A stretch of 64,000 nt of DNA from Corynebacterium diphtheriae (GCF_001457455.1 NZ_LN831026.1:1364001-1428000); one strand, 5' to 3'; positions 27,346 through 36,994 are shown, numbered from the stretch's first letter. A program made the numbers and translations. The notes: a model not told the origin generated them from the sequence alone.

Positions 27346-28784
27346 GTGTCAAGTTGTTTGTGTGTGGGGTTAGGTTCATAGGTACTTATCGAAGCGGCCG
27401 GGAAAGGCCACGACCATTTGGTTGATGGCTTGTTTCCAGCCGGAAACTCGGGCTCCTTCCATGAGTCTGCCGGCTGTCGCTGAGACTCGTTTGCCTTGCT
27501 TTGCCCTCTTGGCAGCGCGTTTGTCTTCGATATTGCAGATCATCAGCCACAGCGTCTTGAGCGCTGATTCATCGTTGGTGAACTGCACCCTGTTGCGGGT
27601 AGCTTTACGCAGTTCATTGTTGAATGATTCAATCGAATTCGTCGTATAGATAACCTTTCTGGCCGCTGGTGGGAACTGTAGAAACGGTACGAAACGCGCC
27701 CATGCATCTCGCCAGACCTTGACTGAGCGTGGATACTTTTCTCCCAATTCAGAGGCTTCAAATTCGTCTAAAACAGCCTGAGCTGTGGATTCGTCTGTGG
27801 CGGTGTAAATCTTTCTCAACGCGGCCGATACGCCCCGGCGCTCCCCGTAGGCTACCCATCGGTTAGCTGCGCGAATCAGGTGCACGATACAGGTTTGCAC
27901 CATCGAGTTCGGCCAGGTTGCCTCGACTGCTTCAGGCAGGCCTTTTTTATACCCGTCACAACAGACGATAAAAACGTCTTTGACCCCACGGTTAGAAAGA
28001 TTGGCACATACCTGCGCCCAAAATGAAGCGCCTTCTTCTTTGGCAATCCACAACCCCAAAATGTGCTTAAATACCGTCAAGATCCACACCCATTGCCATG
28101 TACGCGGACTTGTTGATCACTCGGCCACCGTCGCGGACTTTAATGCGCAGTGCATCGAGAAACACTACGGGGTAGAATTCAATTCGTCTAACTGGTGGTT
28201 TTGCCAGACCATGACCGCCTCGAGGACGGCGTCGGTGACTGCGGAGATCGTCTCATGGGAAATAATCGACACGCATCGCAGTTGCCATATGATGCTGGAT
28301 ATCCTTAAATCGTCATCCCACCGGCATACAAGCTGACGATCATGTCATCAACGTCGGTCAATCTCCTCGAGCCTTTAGGGACCATAGTCGGCAAGAATGT
28401 TCCAGCCCGATCCCTAGGCACATCAACCGTAACCGGCCCGTAGTGAGAATCCACGTATCTTTGGATACGACCCGTTACGGTGATTGTTTGTCCCAGCAGT
28501 AGCTTTAGCACTCCTGTCGCCAGACTCGTAGCCAAGGTGGGCATCCATCTCAGCATTCAAACCCCTAGTGATCGAGGTTTGCAACATGCCCCGAACCAGG
28601 TTGTTGGCATCCGTGGTGGACGTGCCTAGCTTGTCAATGAGTTTCGCGATGTCAGGGTTAGCAAGCAGTTTCTTTTCAATCGCATCAATCTTGGTTTTAT
28701 CAGCCGGATCTCGTCGTGCCACACTAGTCATTCTGGTTCATCTCCTTATGCAGGTTGGGAATCTACACACAAACCATTAGACAC
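27346..28784 (-). mobile_element. IS256-family (mutator-type) insertion sequence, inactive
   Basis: A 20-base terminal inverted repeat (GTGTCAAGTTGTTTGTGTGT at 27346-27365; 17 of 20 matching in the complement at 28765-28784) encloses a mutator-type transposase gene on the minus strand. The size, about 1.44 kb, is full length. The transposase is broken by frameshifts. No matching target duplication is visible, and the right end lies about 85 bases before the bioW promoter. Confidence 0.85.
27376..28731 (-). pseudogene. IS256-family transposase, frameshifted
   Basis: The N-terminal piece (ATG 28731, MTSVARRDPADKTKIDAIEK, RGLNAEMDAHLGYESGDRS, NNHRNGSYPK) shifts frame near 28430 into DSHYGPVTVDVPRDRAGTF and GSRRLTDVDDMIVSLYAGGM. 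It shifts again near 28310, and the long C-terminal piece runs from 28089 to 27376 (KHILGLWIAKEEGASFWAQV, FIVCCDGYKKGLPEA, TCIVHLIRAANRWV, IYTTNSIESFNNELRKATRN). These are typical mutator-family blocks including the catalytic C/D-x2-H region. At least three frame breaks make it non-functional. Confidence 0.87.
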
Positions 28785-28869
28785 TCTCGGCTTCTATCAA
28801 TATTGAGGCGCACCGTTCGACAAAAAATGCCATGACATCTGAAAATATGTGGAGATTATTTCAATAAAC

Positions 28870-28900
28870 TTGAACACCGTTTAACTCATTGTTTTATGCT
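28870..28900 (+). promoter_or_regulatory. bioW promoter with BioQ-like operator
   Basis: TTGAAC (28870-28875) and TATGCT (28895-28900) form a -35/-10 pair with a 19-base spacer. TGAAC-ACC-GTTTA (28871-28883) nearly matches the corynebacterial BioQ operator TGAAC-N3-GTTAC that I recall from C. glutamicum, and overlaps the -35. A start of transcription 7 bases after the -10 would fall on the ATG at 28907, giving a leaderless message. Confidence 0.55.
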
Positions 28901-28906
28901 TCATAT

Positions 28907-29632
28907 ATGAGCTATGTCAGCGTCAAAATGCATGCGAGCAGCAACGGAGCACACATATCTGGAGCTGAAACTCTTGTTGATGAATCACGGGCCAATGAAT
29001 TTTTGTCCAGCTTTTATAAGCGTGCAAATACGCATTCCAAGGGTCAACCGGAGATAACCACGCTTACAATCCGCAGAATTAATGATGCAGATATCATCAA
29101 AGTCCCTGCATTAGAGGTCAGATGCCTTTCTGCCCAGCATCCTAGCGAAGCCCACCGTCAAGTAATCGAGCAACTTTCCAACGTTGTTAGTCCCACTATC
29201 GCACGGATGGCACTCGATGCAGTCTTGAATGCTCGCAACATGCGCGGGGCAATTTTATTATGCGCGCACACTGGACAACGCCTCGATCCCTACGACCCAC
29301 AACGAGGAGTCCGCGCATCGACGTTTGGGGTCACACCACAAGAGTCCGCTGGCCCAACACTTAACAAGTCACACTTCAACGAAGCCCTAGTCTTAGCGTC
29401 CAAAGTGATGAGCGCGCCGGGCATCGTCGCAGAAATATGTATCTCCGACGATCCTGCCTATACAACGGGATACGTCACAACAGAAAATACCTACATCCGT
29501 ATTCCTCACATGAAAGATCCCTATTCTCCCATCGGCGGGCGTGTTTTTCTATTGGATACTCGGGTGAGCACGCCTGAAGATACGATTAGTTATCTTGAAC
29601 AAAAGCCAGTCCTCATTACCGGAGTTAATTAA
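28907..29632 (+). CDS. bioW: 6-carboxyhexanoate-CoA ligase (pimeloyl-CoA synthetase)
   Basis: The protein of about 241 residues has BioW-type features: YVSVKMHASSNGAHISGAE near the start, HSKGQPEITTLTIR, GAILLCAHTGQRLDPYDPQR and GVRASTFGVT, then IPHMKDPYSPIGGRVFLLDT. It activates pimelate with ATP and CoA to pimeloyl-CoA, the substrate of BioF. ATG 28907 is chosen: it aligns with the BioW start and lies where a leaderless transcript would begin. There is no Shine-Dalgarno sequence. An in-frame TTG at 28889 lies within the promoter. The stop overlaps the bioF ATG by one base (TAATG). Confidence 0.92.
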   Translation: MSYVSVKMHASSNGAHISGAETLVDESRANEFLSSFYKRANTHSKGQPEITTLTIRRINDADIIKVPALEVRCLSAQHPSEAHRQVIEQLSNVVSPTIARMALDAVLNARNMRGAILLCAHTGQRLDPYDPQRGVRASTFGVTPQESAGPTLNKSHFNEALVLASKVMSAPGIVAEICISDDPAYTTGYVTTENTYIRIPHMKDPYSPIGGRVFLLDTRVSTPEDTISYLEQKPVLITGVN

Positions 29633-30831
29633 TGTCTCCATCGCTTGATTTTTATGCTCACCAACGCAATGTGGAGTGGCGTGAACGAGGCCTTGAGCGC
29701 ACAACCGCGCAGTTTTCTTCACCTCAAACTCCACACGCAATAATCGATAATCGTCCTACGCTGCTATTTTCCAGCTCTGATTATTTAGGCCTTAGCGAAC
29801 ATCCTTTCCTAAAAAACGCCGCAATCCAAGCAATCAGCTCTTTAGGTACAGGATCCGGTGGCTCCCGATTGACCACTGGCAGCAGCATTCACCGCAGCAT
29901 CGAAATTCATCTCGCTCAATTCTTCGGCTCCCCCGACGCAGTGTTTTTCGCTTCCGGTTATCAAGCAAATGTCACCATTATCTCCACGCTTGCCGGAAAA
30001 GATTGCACCATCTATTCAGATTCACTCAATCACGCCTCCATCATTGATGGTTGTCGACTCAGCAAATCTCAAGTAAAGACTTTTCCCACCGGAGATTATG
30101 AAGCCCTCGATGACGCATTAGCTCATTGTGATACTGCGAATTCACTTGTTATTACCGACGCAGTATTTTCCATGTCTGGCACAATCGCAGATCTCGAACA
30201 GTTACGCCAAGTAGCAGCCCGACACGGTTCATGGTTGCTTATCGACGACGCCCACGGAATCGGTTGCTTAGGAAACGCAGGGCGTGGCACTGCGCATTTG
30301 TTCCCCCACGCACCGACCGATTTCTCACAAGAAGTAATCGTCGGTACGTCAAGTAAAGCCCTTGGAGGCGAAGGCGGCTTCGCTTTATGCTCTGAACAGG
30401 TAGCCACCTTATTGCGCAATCAAGGGCGCGGATATGTCTTTTCCACTGCTCCTTCACCAGCAACGATGGCAACTACCGATGCGGCACTGACAGTTCTAGA
30501 ACAAGAACCAGATCGTGTCCGCAGGCTTCAATCCAATATTGCTTACTTCGCACAGCAAAGCTCACATGTAGTCCCAGTTCAGAAAAACGGGTTTTTCTCC
30601 GCAATCATTTCATACCCAATTGGAGACGAAAATCAGGCACTGCTTTCTGCACGACTGCTTCGTGATAAGGGATTTTTTATTCCAGCAATCAGATATCCAA
30701 CAGTAAGTCGTGGCAATGCCATGTTGAGGATAACCATGACATCGATGCATTCTCACCAAGATATTGATCAACTTGCTGATGCACTCAAGCAATTAGATAG
30801 TCATCGTTTCCATGAAATAAAGAACACTTAG
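29632..30831 (+). CDS. bioF: 8-amino-7-oxononanoate synthase
   Basis: The 399-residue PLP enzyme of the alpha-oxoamine synthase family is complete. The substrate-binding start SSSDYLGLSEHP, GTGSGGSRLTTGSSIHRSIE, FFASGYQANV, the PLP-stacking and ring-binding LLIDDAHGIGCLGNAGRG (Asp205/206, His208) and the Schiff-base lysine Lys242 in VGTSSKALGGEGG are all present. It condenses pimeloyl-CoA with alanine in biotin synthesis. It is coupled to bioW through TAATG. Its last four bases overlap the convergent membrane-protein gene. No bioA/D/B genes lie in the window. Confidence 0.96.
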   Translation: MSPSLDFYAHQRNVEWRERGLERTTAQFSSPQTPHAIIDNRPTLLFSSSDYLGLSEHPFLKNAAIQAISSLGTGSGGSRLTTGSSIHRSIEIHLAQFFGSPDAVFFASGYQANVTIISTLAGKDCTIYSDSLNHASIIDGCRLSKSQVKTFPTGDYEALDDALAHCDTANSLVITDAVFSMSGTIADLEQLRQVAARHGSWLLIDDAHGIGCLGNAGRGTAHLFPHAPTDFSQEVIVGTSSKALGGEGGFALCSEQVATLLRNQGRGYVFSTAPSPATMATTDAALTVLEQEPDRVRRLQSNIAYFAQQSSHVVPVQKNGFFSAIISYPIGDENQALLSARLLRDKGFFIPAIRYPTVSRGNAMLRITMTSMHSHQDIDQLADALKQLDSHRFHEIKNT

Positions 30832-31289
30832 TCATGGATGTTGGGCAACTCGAAGAAAATAGGAAGCCGTGCAGTTCCACCAAGTCGCAGACCTCGAACT
30901 AGTGGACGCACTCTAAGGGCACGAGTATCTGCAACCGCATCGTTATAAAAGCGGAAGGCCAATTGGACTCGTGCCTCTGCTTCCACCAACGATGCAGGAA
31001 CAGCATCGCCAAGAAGAGAAATACACGCACCGACATGTTTTTCTTTTTCAGACCGTTCTGAAAAGGTTTCATAGTCTAATTGGATCTTTTGGGCAGACTG
31101 CGCCAAGGCATTATGTTGAGGATATAGCGCCGCCAACACCGCAGATCGTTGATCTAATGCTGCTTGAAGCGCTTGGAGCGCAGAATCCGTACGAATATGA
31201 AGTCGATTCAAACGCTGTGCAGTACTCCAAGCCCACGCGATAAACACGGTGATAAGGCATACAACTATCGCAACAAGAATTGTTGTCAT
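30828..31289 (-). CDS. Single-pass membrane protein, LemA-like
   Basis: The 153-residue product has an N-terminal membrane segment (about 3-22) followed by a predicted helical cytoplasmic or extracytoplasmic domain rich in Ala, Gln and Glu. AWSTAQRLNRLHIRTDSALQ and ALQAALDQRSAVLAAL resemble the start of LemA proteins, and LAFRFYNDAVADTRALR near the end fits the LemA-like AQLAYNDAV motif. Function unknown. It follows pimA by about 11 bases, in the same strand and order as the mycobacterial locus, so it may be the last gene of the PIM operon. It overlaps bioF tail to tail by 4 bases. Confidence 0.75.
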   Translation of the reverse strand: MTTILVAIVVCLITVFIAWAWSTAQRLNRLHIRTDSALQALQAALDQRSAVLAALYPQHNALAQSAQKIQLDYETFSERSEKEKHVGACISLLGDAVPASLVEAEARVQLAFRFYNDAVADTRALRVRPLVRGLRLGGTARLPIFFELPNIHD

Positions 31290-31300
31290 AAACGTCTCTC

Positions 31301-32401
31301 CTATGCGGCGGTCACGGTGGTGCCATCACACACTGTCTCATAAACCCGCATAATTTCTTTGGAAACATTATCCCAATCGAATTCTTTTGCTCTTTGAGTT
31401 CCAGAGGTAACGAGTTCCTGCCCAAATTTGGGATTCTCAATAACGTTTCTCAGCGTAGATGCAAGATCGTCAGCATCACCATTTCGAAATAGTATTCCTG
31501 ATGGTTGCGGACTCTGTGCATCACACACCGCAGAAAATGCCTCCAAATCACTAGCTACAACGACACACCCTGCAGCCATAGCTTCTACGAGTACGATTCC
31601 AAAGCTTTCTCCCCCGCGATTCGGAGCCACATAGATATCAGCTCGTCCTAGAATTTCAGCCTTTTCTTCATCGTTAACTCTCCCCACGAAATCAACTCGA
31701 GGAGCCGGCGGATGAGTTCCACCACCGATTACTGTAACCCGTACTTCATGGTCTAGTCGGTCTACTGCACGGAGAAGAATATCTAGACCTTTACGATGTT
31801 CATCAAGACGCCCTAAAAAGACAATCTCCGGAATCCGCCCTGACCACAATGGCTTCTTGTCGAGCTCAAACTGTGATGTTTCAACACCATTGGGGATAAG
31901 GATCGGATCCCCGCCTAGCATCTCAACCTGCCATCGCCTAGCCATTTCCGATACTGCGATTCCACCACGGATCTTTTCTAATTGACCACGCAAAAATGGC
32001 AATGCAAATTTTAGTGCCAATGAGCGATTGCTCGAGGCATGATATGTAGCAACAATAGGACCGCGTGCTACTTTCAGCGCGGCCATGGAAAAACTAGGCG
32101 AATTTGGTTCGTGGATATGTAGCACATCAAACTGGCCGCGATTAATAAAATCTCGAGCACGTATAAATGTGCTTGGACCGAATGATAATCTAGCGACTGA
32201 TCCGTTATATGGGATTGGCAATGACGCACCACCCCTTGTTACAAAATCTGGCAGCTGAGTTGATTCCGAAGCAGGCCCCAAAACTTCAACATGATGCCCT
32301 TGCGAAATGAATTTCTCGGCTAAATCAAGCACATGGGCTTGAACTCCACCTGGAGCGTCAAAAGAATAAGGGCAGACAATACCGATCCGCATTGAGGGCA
32401 T
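31301..32401 (-). CDS. pimA: Phosphatidyl-myo-inositol mannosyltransferase PimA
   Basis: The protein of about 366 residues is a GT-B, family 4 enzyme. N-terminal MRIGIVCPYSFDAPGGVQAH binds the acceptor side; HIHEPNSPSFS, ATYHASS and IVFLGRLDEHRKG precede the donor-binding EAMAAGCVVVASDLEA (Glu motif). It transfers mannose from GDP-mannose to phosphatidylinositol on the inner membrane leaflet, the first step in PIM/LM/LAM synthesis. ATG 32401 is chosen; ATG 32392 begins directly at the core and is also possible. AAAGG lies upstream. The order pgsA-acyltransferase-pimA supports the assignment. Confidence 0.93.
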   Translation of the reverse strand: MPSMRIGIVCPYSFDAPGGVQAHVLDLAEKFISQGHHVEVLGPASESTQLPDFVTRGGASLPIPYNGSVARLSFGPSTFIRARDFINRGQFDVLHIHEPNSPSFSMAALKVARGPIVATYHASSNRSLALKFALPFLRGQLEKIRGGIAVSEMARRWQVEMLGGDPILIPNGVETSQFELDKKPLWSGRIPEIVFLGRLDEHRKGLDILLRAVDRLDHEVRVTVIGGGTHPPAPRVDFVGRVNDEEKAEILGRADIYVAPNRGGESFGIVLVEAMAAGCVVVASDLEAFSAVCDAQSPQPSGILFRNGDADDLASTLRNVIENPKFGQELVTSGTQRAKEFDWDNVSKEIMRVYETVCDGTTVTAA

Positions 32402-32418
32402 CAAATGCTACGCCTTTC

Positions 32419-33360
32419 TTAATCGTTTTTTGGTTGCAGTCCTGATTCGTAACGCCGTCGATCCAAATCATTTATCCACAACGGTTGCAAAAGATGCCAA
32501 TCCTCTGGGTGGGCCTTAATATTTTTCTCCATTATCTGAGCAATTGCCTGAACTCCAGATTTTACATCAGTAATCTCTACAGGCTCAGATAGGCTCAAGC
32601 CCCAATCGTCTCCTTCAAACCATGTATGCGCAACATGTAAAGGTGCACCACTATCAAGTGCTAGCTTTACTGCACCGGCGGGCATTCGAGTAGTTTCACC
32701 GAAAAACTCGACTTCAACTCCATGAGATGTAAGATCTCGTTCACCCAATAGACACACAGTCCGCCCCTCGCGAACGCGTTGCAAAAGCACAGAATACGGT
32801 GAAGTCTCGCTTCCCGTTAGCGGAAGAACTTCAAAACCAAGTGAACGACGATAATTCACAAAAGCACGGAAAAGGGACTCCGGCTTTACCCGTTCTGCCA
32901 CGGTTGTAAAAGTGCCCACTTTTTTTACAAAATACATGCCGATAAGGTCCCAATTACCTGAATGCGGCAAGACAATAATCATCGGACTATGGGGATTAAC
33001 TTGCTCCACGCCAACGGCATGGGCATCAACTCGATGAATAACATCAGGATCGCGAGCGATCACAGACAACCGGAATGCTTCGCACCAATAGCGTGCATAC
33101 GATTGCATAGACCGTTTAACCAACGCTCTATCGACGTTTTCTGCTCCCACTACTCGCGTGAGATTGCGGCGAAGTTGATCCATCCCCCTGCCACGTCGTG
33201 AAGCAATCACCGCCGCCGACGAAAATAACCGATATGCCACAGGTTCTGGCAATAGGCGAACTACTTTCCACCCAGCTAGATACGCAGCTGCCGATGCGTG
33301 AAGCTTCCATTGGTTAACATTTTGGAATCGCTTATTAGTATTCATACTTGTTGACTTCAT
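32419..33360 (-). CDS. Phosphatidylinositol mannoside acyltransferase (LpxL/HtrB family)
   Basis: The 313-residue protein belongs to the lysophospholipid acyltransferase superfamily. The catalytic HX4D-type motif appears as IVLPHSGNWDLIGMYF (about 130-145), with later blocks TVCLLGERDLTSHGVEVEFF and MPAGAVKLALDSGAPL. It probably acylates the mannose of PIM1/PIM2, as mycobacterial PatA (Rv2611c) does from the same position between pgsA and pimA. The gene is 17 bases from pimA and 26 from pgsA, so transcription is shared. Confidence 0.9.
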   Translation of the reverse strand: MKSTSMNTNKRFQNVNQWKLHASAAAYLAGWKVVRLLPEPVAYRLFSSAAVIASRRGRGMDQLRRNLTRVVGAENVDRALVKRSMQSYARYWCEAFRLSVIARDPDVIHRVDAHAVGVEQVNPHSPMIIVLPHSGNWDLIGMYFVKKVGTFTTVAERVKPESLFRAFVNYRRSLGFEVLPLTGSETSPYSVLLQRVREGRTVCLLGERDLTSHGVEVEFFGETTRMPAGAVKLALDSGAPLHVAHTWFEGDDWGLSLSEPVEITDVKSGVQAIAQIMEKNIKAHPEDWHLLQPLWINDLDRRRYESGLQPKND

Positions 33361-33386
33361 AAAAATACTTGGTCTATGTCTGCCCC

Positions 33387-34040
33387 TTAGAAATTAGGGT
33401 GTTCCTTGGCTCCAGCTGGTGCAGCTGTTTTTTCCAAGGCGTTTTCGGATTGAGAAGCGATATAAAGGCGCTGCCCTACAGTAAAAATTGATCCTATAGC
33501 CAATAGATAAATTGCAACGTCTACCGCGAAAGGCACACCAAGGCCGGCTAGACCAATTCCTCCCAAGCCCACAATCAGGCGCTCGGGTCGTTCGACCAAA
33601 CCTCCATTCATGGTGAAACCCGACGCTTCACCTCGGGCTTTGACATAGGAAATAACCTGAGAACAAACCAAAACCACAAATGATGCAACAACTAGCATTT
33701 GAGATGCAGCATGATGAAATATCAGCCACCAAGTAATAGCGCCAAACAATGCACCATCAGTAATCCGATCGCAAGAAGCGTCGAGAGTAGCTCCAAACTT
33801 CGTTCCCCCGCCTCGCATTCGAGCCATGGTCCCATCTACCATATCGAATGCTGCAAATACGCCAGACAGCACGGCAGCAGCAAATAGATGATCAGTTGGA
33901 ATTAAAATGACTGCGATCGCGATCGTGATAGCGGTACCTACGATGGTGATGGAATTAGGAGTAAAACCAATCTTGATCAGTGCTTTTGCCACAGGCTCGA
34001 CGATAACCGCTGCAGGTTTCCTGCCATGGACACTAAGCAT
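33387..34040 (-). CDS. pgsA: Phosphatidylinositol phosphate synthase (CDP-alcohol phosphotransferase)
   Basis: The 217-residue protein has six membrane segments and the full CDP-alcohol phosphotransferase motif: AAFDMVDGTMARMRGGGTKF, then GATLDASCDRITDG, holding the metal-binding Asp residues. It joins CDP-diacylglycerol with inositol phosphate to form the precursor of phosphatidylinositol. The start ATG 34040 overlaps the end of the HIT gene by 8 bases, showing coupling. Equivalent to mycobacterial PgsA1 (Rv2612c), which sits in the same order. Confidence 0.94.
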   Translation of the reverse strand: MLSVHGRKPAAVIVEPVAKALIKIGFTPNSITIVGTAITIAIAVILIPTDHLFAAAVLSGVFAAFDMVDGTMARMRGGGTKFGATLDASCDRITDGALFGAITWWLIFHHAASQMLVVASFVVLVCSQVISYVKARGEASGFTMNGGLVERPERLIVGLGGIGLAGLGVPFAVDVAIYLLAIGSIFTVGQRLYIASQSENALEKTAAPAGAKEHPNF

Positions 34041-34617
34041 GAGCTACTCCTGGGATTCCGTCCATGTCGTTCCACGCTTGCGCGAGCAACGACCGTGTCT
34101 TACGCAACAATTGTGGCAATACTTTTGTCCCATCAATAACAGTCATAAAATTCGCGTCTCCAGACCAACGCGGCACAATGTGCATATGGAGATGTTCGCC
34201 CACCGAGCCACCCGATGCACGACCCAAATTGAACCCGACGTTGATAGCATCTGGGCGCGATACTGATTTCACAACTTTGATCGCAGCTTGGCCAAAAGCA
34301 AAAAGTTCAGAAATTTCTTCGCCAGTAAGGTCTTCCAAATTGGGCTCTTGGCGATAAGGAACAACCATCATATGCCCAGAGTTGTAAGGAAAGAGATTAA
34401 GAAGGCAGTAAACGTACTCCCCTCTCGCAACGATGAGCCCATCTTCATCTGACAGCTCAGGGATCCGAACAAAAGGGTTGGTAGAGCCACGTGCATCATC
34501 AACGGGATCTTTCTTGATGTACGCCATTCGATAAGGCGCCCATAGGCGTTCTAGACGATCTTCCACGCCGATGCCTTGATCAACGTATGTTTCACCGTTG
34601 TCTGGCACTGACCCCAT
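34033..34617 (-). CDS. HIT-family nucleotide hydrolase/phosphorylase
   Basis: The 194-residue protein carries the histidine triad GEHLHMHIVPRW near residue 145, plus the family blocks WAPYRMAYI and VYCLLNLFPYNSGHMMVVP. The mycobacterial counterpart Rv2613c is an Ap4A phosphorylase, so nucleoside-polyphosphate breakdown is likely. It is the first gene of the PIM operon and overlaps pgsA by 8 bases. ATG 34617 has a GAGGAGCAG site upstream. Confidence 0.92.
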   Translation of the reverse strand: MGSVPDNGETYVDQGIGVEDRLERLWAPYRMAYIKKDPVDDARGSTNPFVRIPELSDEDGLIVARGEYVYCLLNLFPYNSGHMMVVPYRQEPNLEDLTGEEISELFAFGQAAIKVVKSVSRPDAINVGFNLGRASGGSVGEHLHMHIVPRWSGDANFMTVIDGTKVLPQLLRKTRSLLAQAWNDMDGIPGVAHA

Positions 34618-34732
34618 ATCTGCTCCTCAACCACCAGTTAGATAACAATGTCCAACAGCAAATTTTGAATCTTACTGTTGTAACTATCTCAATTTCTTAC
34701 TACACCGTACTTCGTTTATGCACTCAATGAGG

Positions 34733-34777
34733 GGATTAACCCACGATGTATATGTTGAATACATCGTGGGTTAATCC
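34733..34777. terminator. Perfect 19-base hairpin after thrS
   Basis: GGATTAACCCACGATGTAT (34733-34751) and its exact complement (34759-34777) are separated by ATGTTGA. It lies 24 bases past the thrS stop on the minus strand. There is no T-run in that direction, so it may also act as an RNA-stabilising or processing structure. Confidence 0.65.
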
Positions 34778-34800
34778 ATAACCATGCAAAGCAACGGGTA

Positions 34801-36864
34801 TTACACCAGTTTTTTCACAGTTTCTTCGCTTGGCTGTTCGTTATTTCGCGAAGAGATCCACTGCGTGATCACGCCGATAGCTTTATCAACAGGAACCCCA
34901 TTAACTTGTGTGCCATCGAGGAAACGGAAGCTCACCGCATTAGCTTCAACATCGCGCGCACCTGCAAGGAGCATAAATGGAACCTTACCGGTCGTATGAT
35001 TTCGAATCTTTTTCTGCATACGATCGTCAGAAGTATCCACGCTCGCGCGAACGCCATTGTCACGAAGCATCCCTGTAACTTTCTCCAAATGCTCAGAGAA
35101 GGAATCTGCCACTGGGATACCAATTACTTGGTGAGGAGCCAACCACACTGGGAATGCACCGGCATAATGCTCCAGCAAGACACCAAAGAATCGTTCGATT
35201 GAGCCAAACAACGCACGGTGAATCATGATGGGACGCTTCTTAGAACCATCAGAAGATGTGTATTCCAAGTTGAATCGCTCTGGGAGATTGAAGTCAAGCT
35301 GAACTGTCGACATTTGCCAAGTTCTACCGATAGCGTCTCGAGCCTGTACCGAAATCTTCGGCCCATAGAATGCTGCTCCAGCGGGATCCGGAACCAGGTC
35401 TAGACCAGATTTAGTTGCTACCCGCTGCAGAATCGACGTAGATTTTTCCCAAATTTCATCAGAACCAACGAACTTGTTCGGATCCTTGGTGGAAAGCTCA
35501 AGATAAAAGTCATCCAAGCCGTAGTCACGAAGGAGCGAAATAATGAAATCGAGTACTGATGTGAGCTCTTGCTCAAGTTGATCCTCAGTACAGTAAATGT
35601 GAGCATCATCTTGGGTAAAACCACGTGCACGAGTAAGTCCGTGGATTACGCCAGATTTTTCATAACGGTAAACCGTACCGAACTCAAAGAGGCGCAGAGG
35701 AAGCTCACGGTAAGACCGACCACGCGATGCGAAGATGAGGTTATGCATCGGGCAGTTCATAGGCTTTGCATAGTAGTCCTGAGCCTGCTTTACGACGTTT
35801 CCTTCTTCGTCAACCTCACCATCAAGCTGCATAGGAGGGAACATGCCGTCAGCATAGAAATCTAGGTGACCCGATTTCTTGAACAGATCGCCTTTAGTGA
35901 TGTGCGGGGTATTAACAAAGGAATATCCTGCGTTGATATGACGACGGCGAGAATGTTCCTCCATCTCTAGACGAACAATTCCTCCATTGGGGTGGAACAC
36001 CGGAAAACCAGATCCGATTTCATCTGGGAAGCTGAACAAGTCAAGCTCTGCACCTAGACGACGATGATCGCGCTTTTCAGCCTCGGCCATCATCAGCTGG
36101 TATTCTTCAAGCGCTTCTTTAGACTCCCACGCGGTGCCATAAATGCGCTGCAAACCTGCTAGAGATTGATCGCCACGCCAATATGCTGCTGACGATCGTG
36201 TCAAAGCAAATGCTGGAATGTACTTGGTTGTCGGAACATGGGGTCCGCGGCACAGATCGTACCAATCCACTTCACCTGTACGTGGGTTAACGTTGTAATA
36301 GCCTGTGAGATCACCAGCGCCAATCTCCGTAGCCTCATCCGAGGCTGGATCAACGTTTCCTTTATCGCGAATCAGCTCAAGCTTATAAGGCTCGTTCTTT
36401 AGAGCTTCTTCAGCCTCGGCAACCGATGCGAAAATTCGACGCTCAAATTTTTGCCCTTGCTTGACGATTTTCTTCATTCGTTTTTCAAGCTTTTGAAGAT
36501 CTTCCGGAGTGAAAGGCTCTGCAACATCAAAGTCATAGTAAAAGCCATTTTCAATCGCTGGACCAATGCCCAACTTTGTTCCTGGGAATTCTGCTTGCAC
36601 GGCTTGAGCCAACACGTGAGTACACGAGTGGCGGATGACTGTACGTCCATCTTCAGTATTAGCAGGAACTGGAGTGAACTTACTATCTTGCTCAGGCACA
36701 AAAGACAGATCACGCAGTGTGCCTTCACTATCCTTTACACAAACGATCGCTTCAGGACCTTTATTAGGTAGCTCCAGTTCCCGCATAGCAGCGCCGACCG
36801 CAACGCCTGCAGTCACGACGAAAGGCTGGTGGGGGTTGGGGGCTGCCTCAATGAGATGTGCCAT
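34801..36864 (-). CDS. thrS: Threonine-tRNA ligase
   Basis: The 687-residue enzyme contains an N-terminal TGS domain and the editing domain with [14 protein letters not shown] (His-containing HxxxH metal motif; second part [10 protein letters not shown]). The class II catalytic core follows: motif 2 region [20 protein letters not shown] with DDAHIY, and motif 3 [20 protein letters not shown]. The anticodon-binding C-terminal domain comes last. It charges tRNA-Thr. Start ATG 36864 has GGAGCGC upstream. As in mycobacteria, thrS lies upstream of the HIT-pgsA-pimA genes. No T-box-like leader is seen. Confidence 0.97.
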   Translation of the reverse strand: MAHLIEAAPNPHQPFVVTAGVAVGAAMRELELPNKGPEAIVCVKDSEGTLRDLSFVPEQDSKFTPVPANTEDGRTVIRHSCTHVLAQAVQAEFPGTKLGIGPAIENGFYYDFDVAEPFTPEDLQKLEKRMKKIVKQGQKFERRIFASVAEAEEALKNEPYKLELIRDKGNVDPASDEATEIGAGDLTGYYNVNPRTGEVDWYDLCRGPHVPTTKYIPAFALTRSSAAYWRGDQSLAGLQRIYGTAWESKEALEEYQLMMAEAEKRDHRRLGAELDLFSFPDEIGSGFPVFHPNGGIVRLEMEEHSRRRHINAGYSFVNTPHITKGDLFKKSGHLDFYADGMFPPMQLDGEVDEEGNVVKQAQDYYAKPMNCPMHNLIFASRGRSYRELPLRLFEFGTVYRYEKSGVIHGLTRARGFTQDDAHIYCTEDQLEQELTSVLDFIISLLRDYGLDDFYLELSTKDPNKFVGSDEIWEKSTSILQRVATKSGLDLVPDPAGAAFYGPKISVQARDAIGRTWQMSTVQLDFNLPERFNLEYTSSDGSKKRPIMIHRALFGSIERFFGVLLEHYAGAFPVWLAPHQVIGIPVADSFSEHLEKVTGMLRDNGVRASVDTSDDRMQKKIRNHTTGKVPFMLLAGARDVEANAVSFRFLDGTQVNGVPVDKAIGVITQWISSRNNEQPSEETVKKLV

Positions 36865-36961
36865 TTAAAAAAATGCGCTCCTTACTTGCGCTCATGTTTA
36901 AACGTCATACCTGGACGCTCAAACGTTCCGACAATAGCTCGATTTTCACTCATCAAAATAG

Positions 36962-36994
36962 TAAATGTCCACGGAAATCTTCCGAGGACATTTA
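36962..36994 (-). terminator. Terminator downstream of the DyP peroxidase gene
   Basis: A 15-base stem (TAAATGTCCTCGGAA / TTCCGTGGACATTTA on the minus strand, one mismatch) has a 3-base loop. CTATTTTG follows on the minus strand. It lies 59 bases past the peroxidase stop and separates that operon from thrS. Confidence 0.75.
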
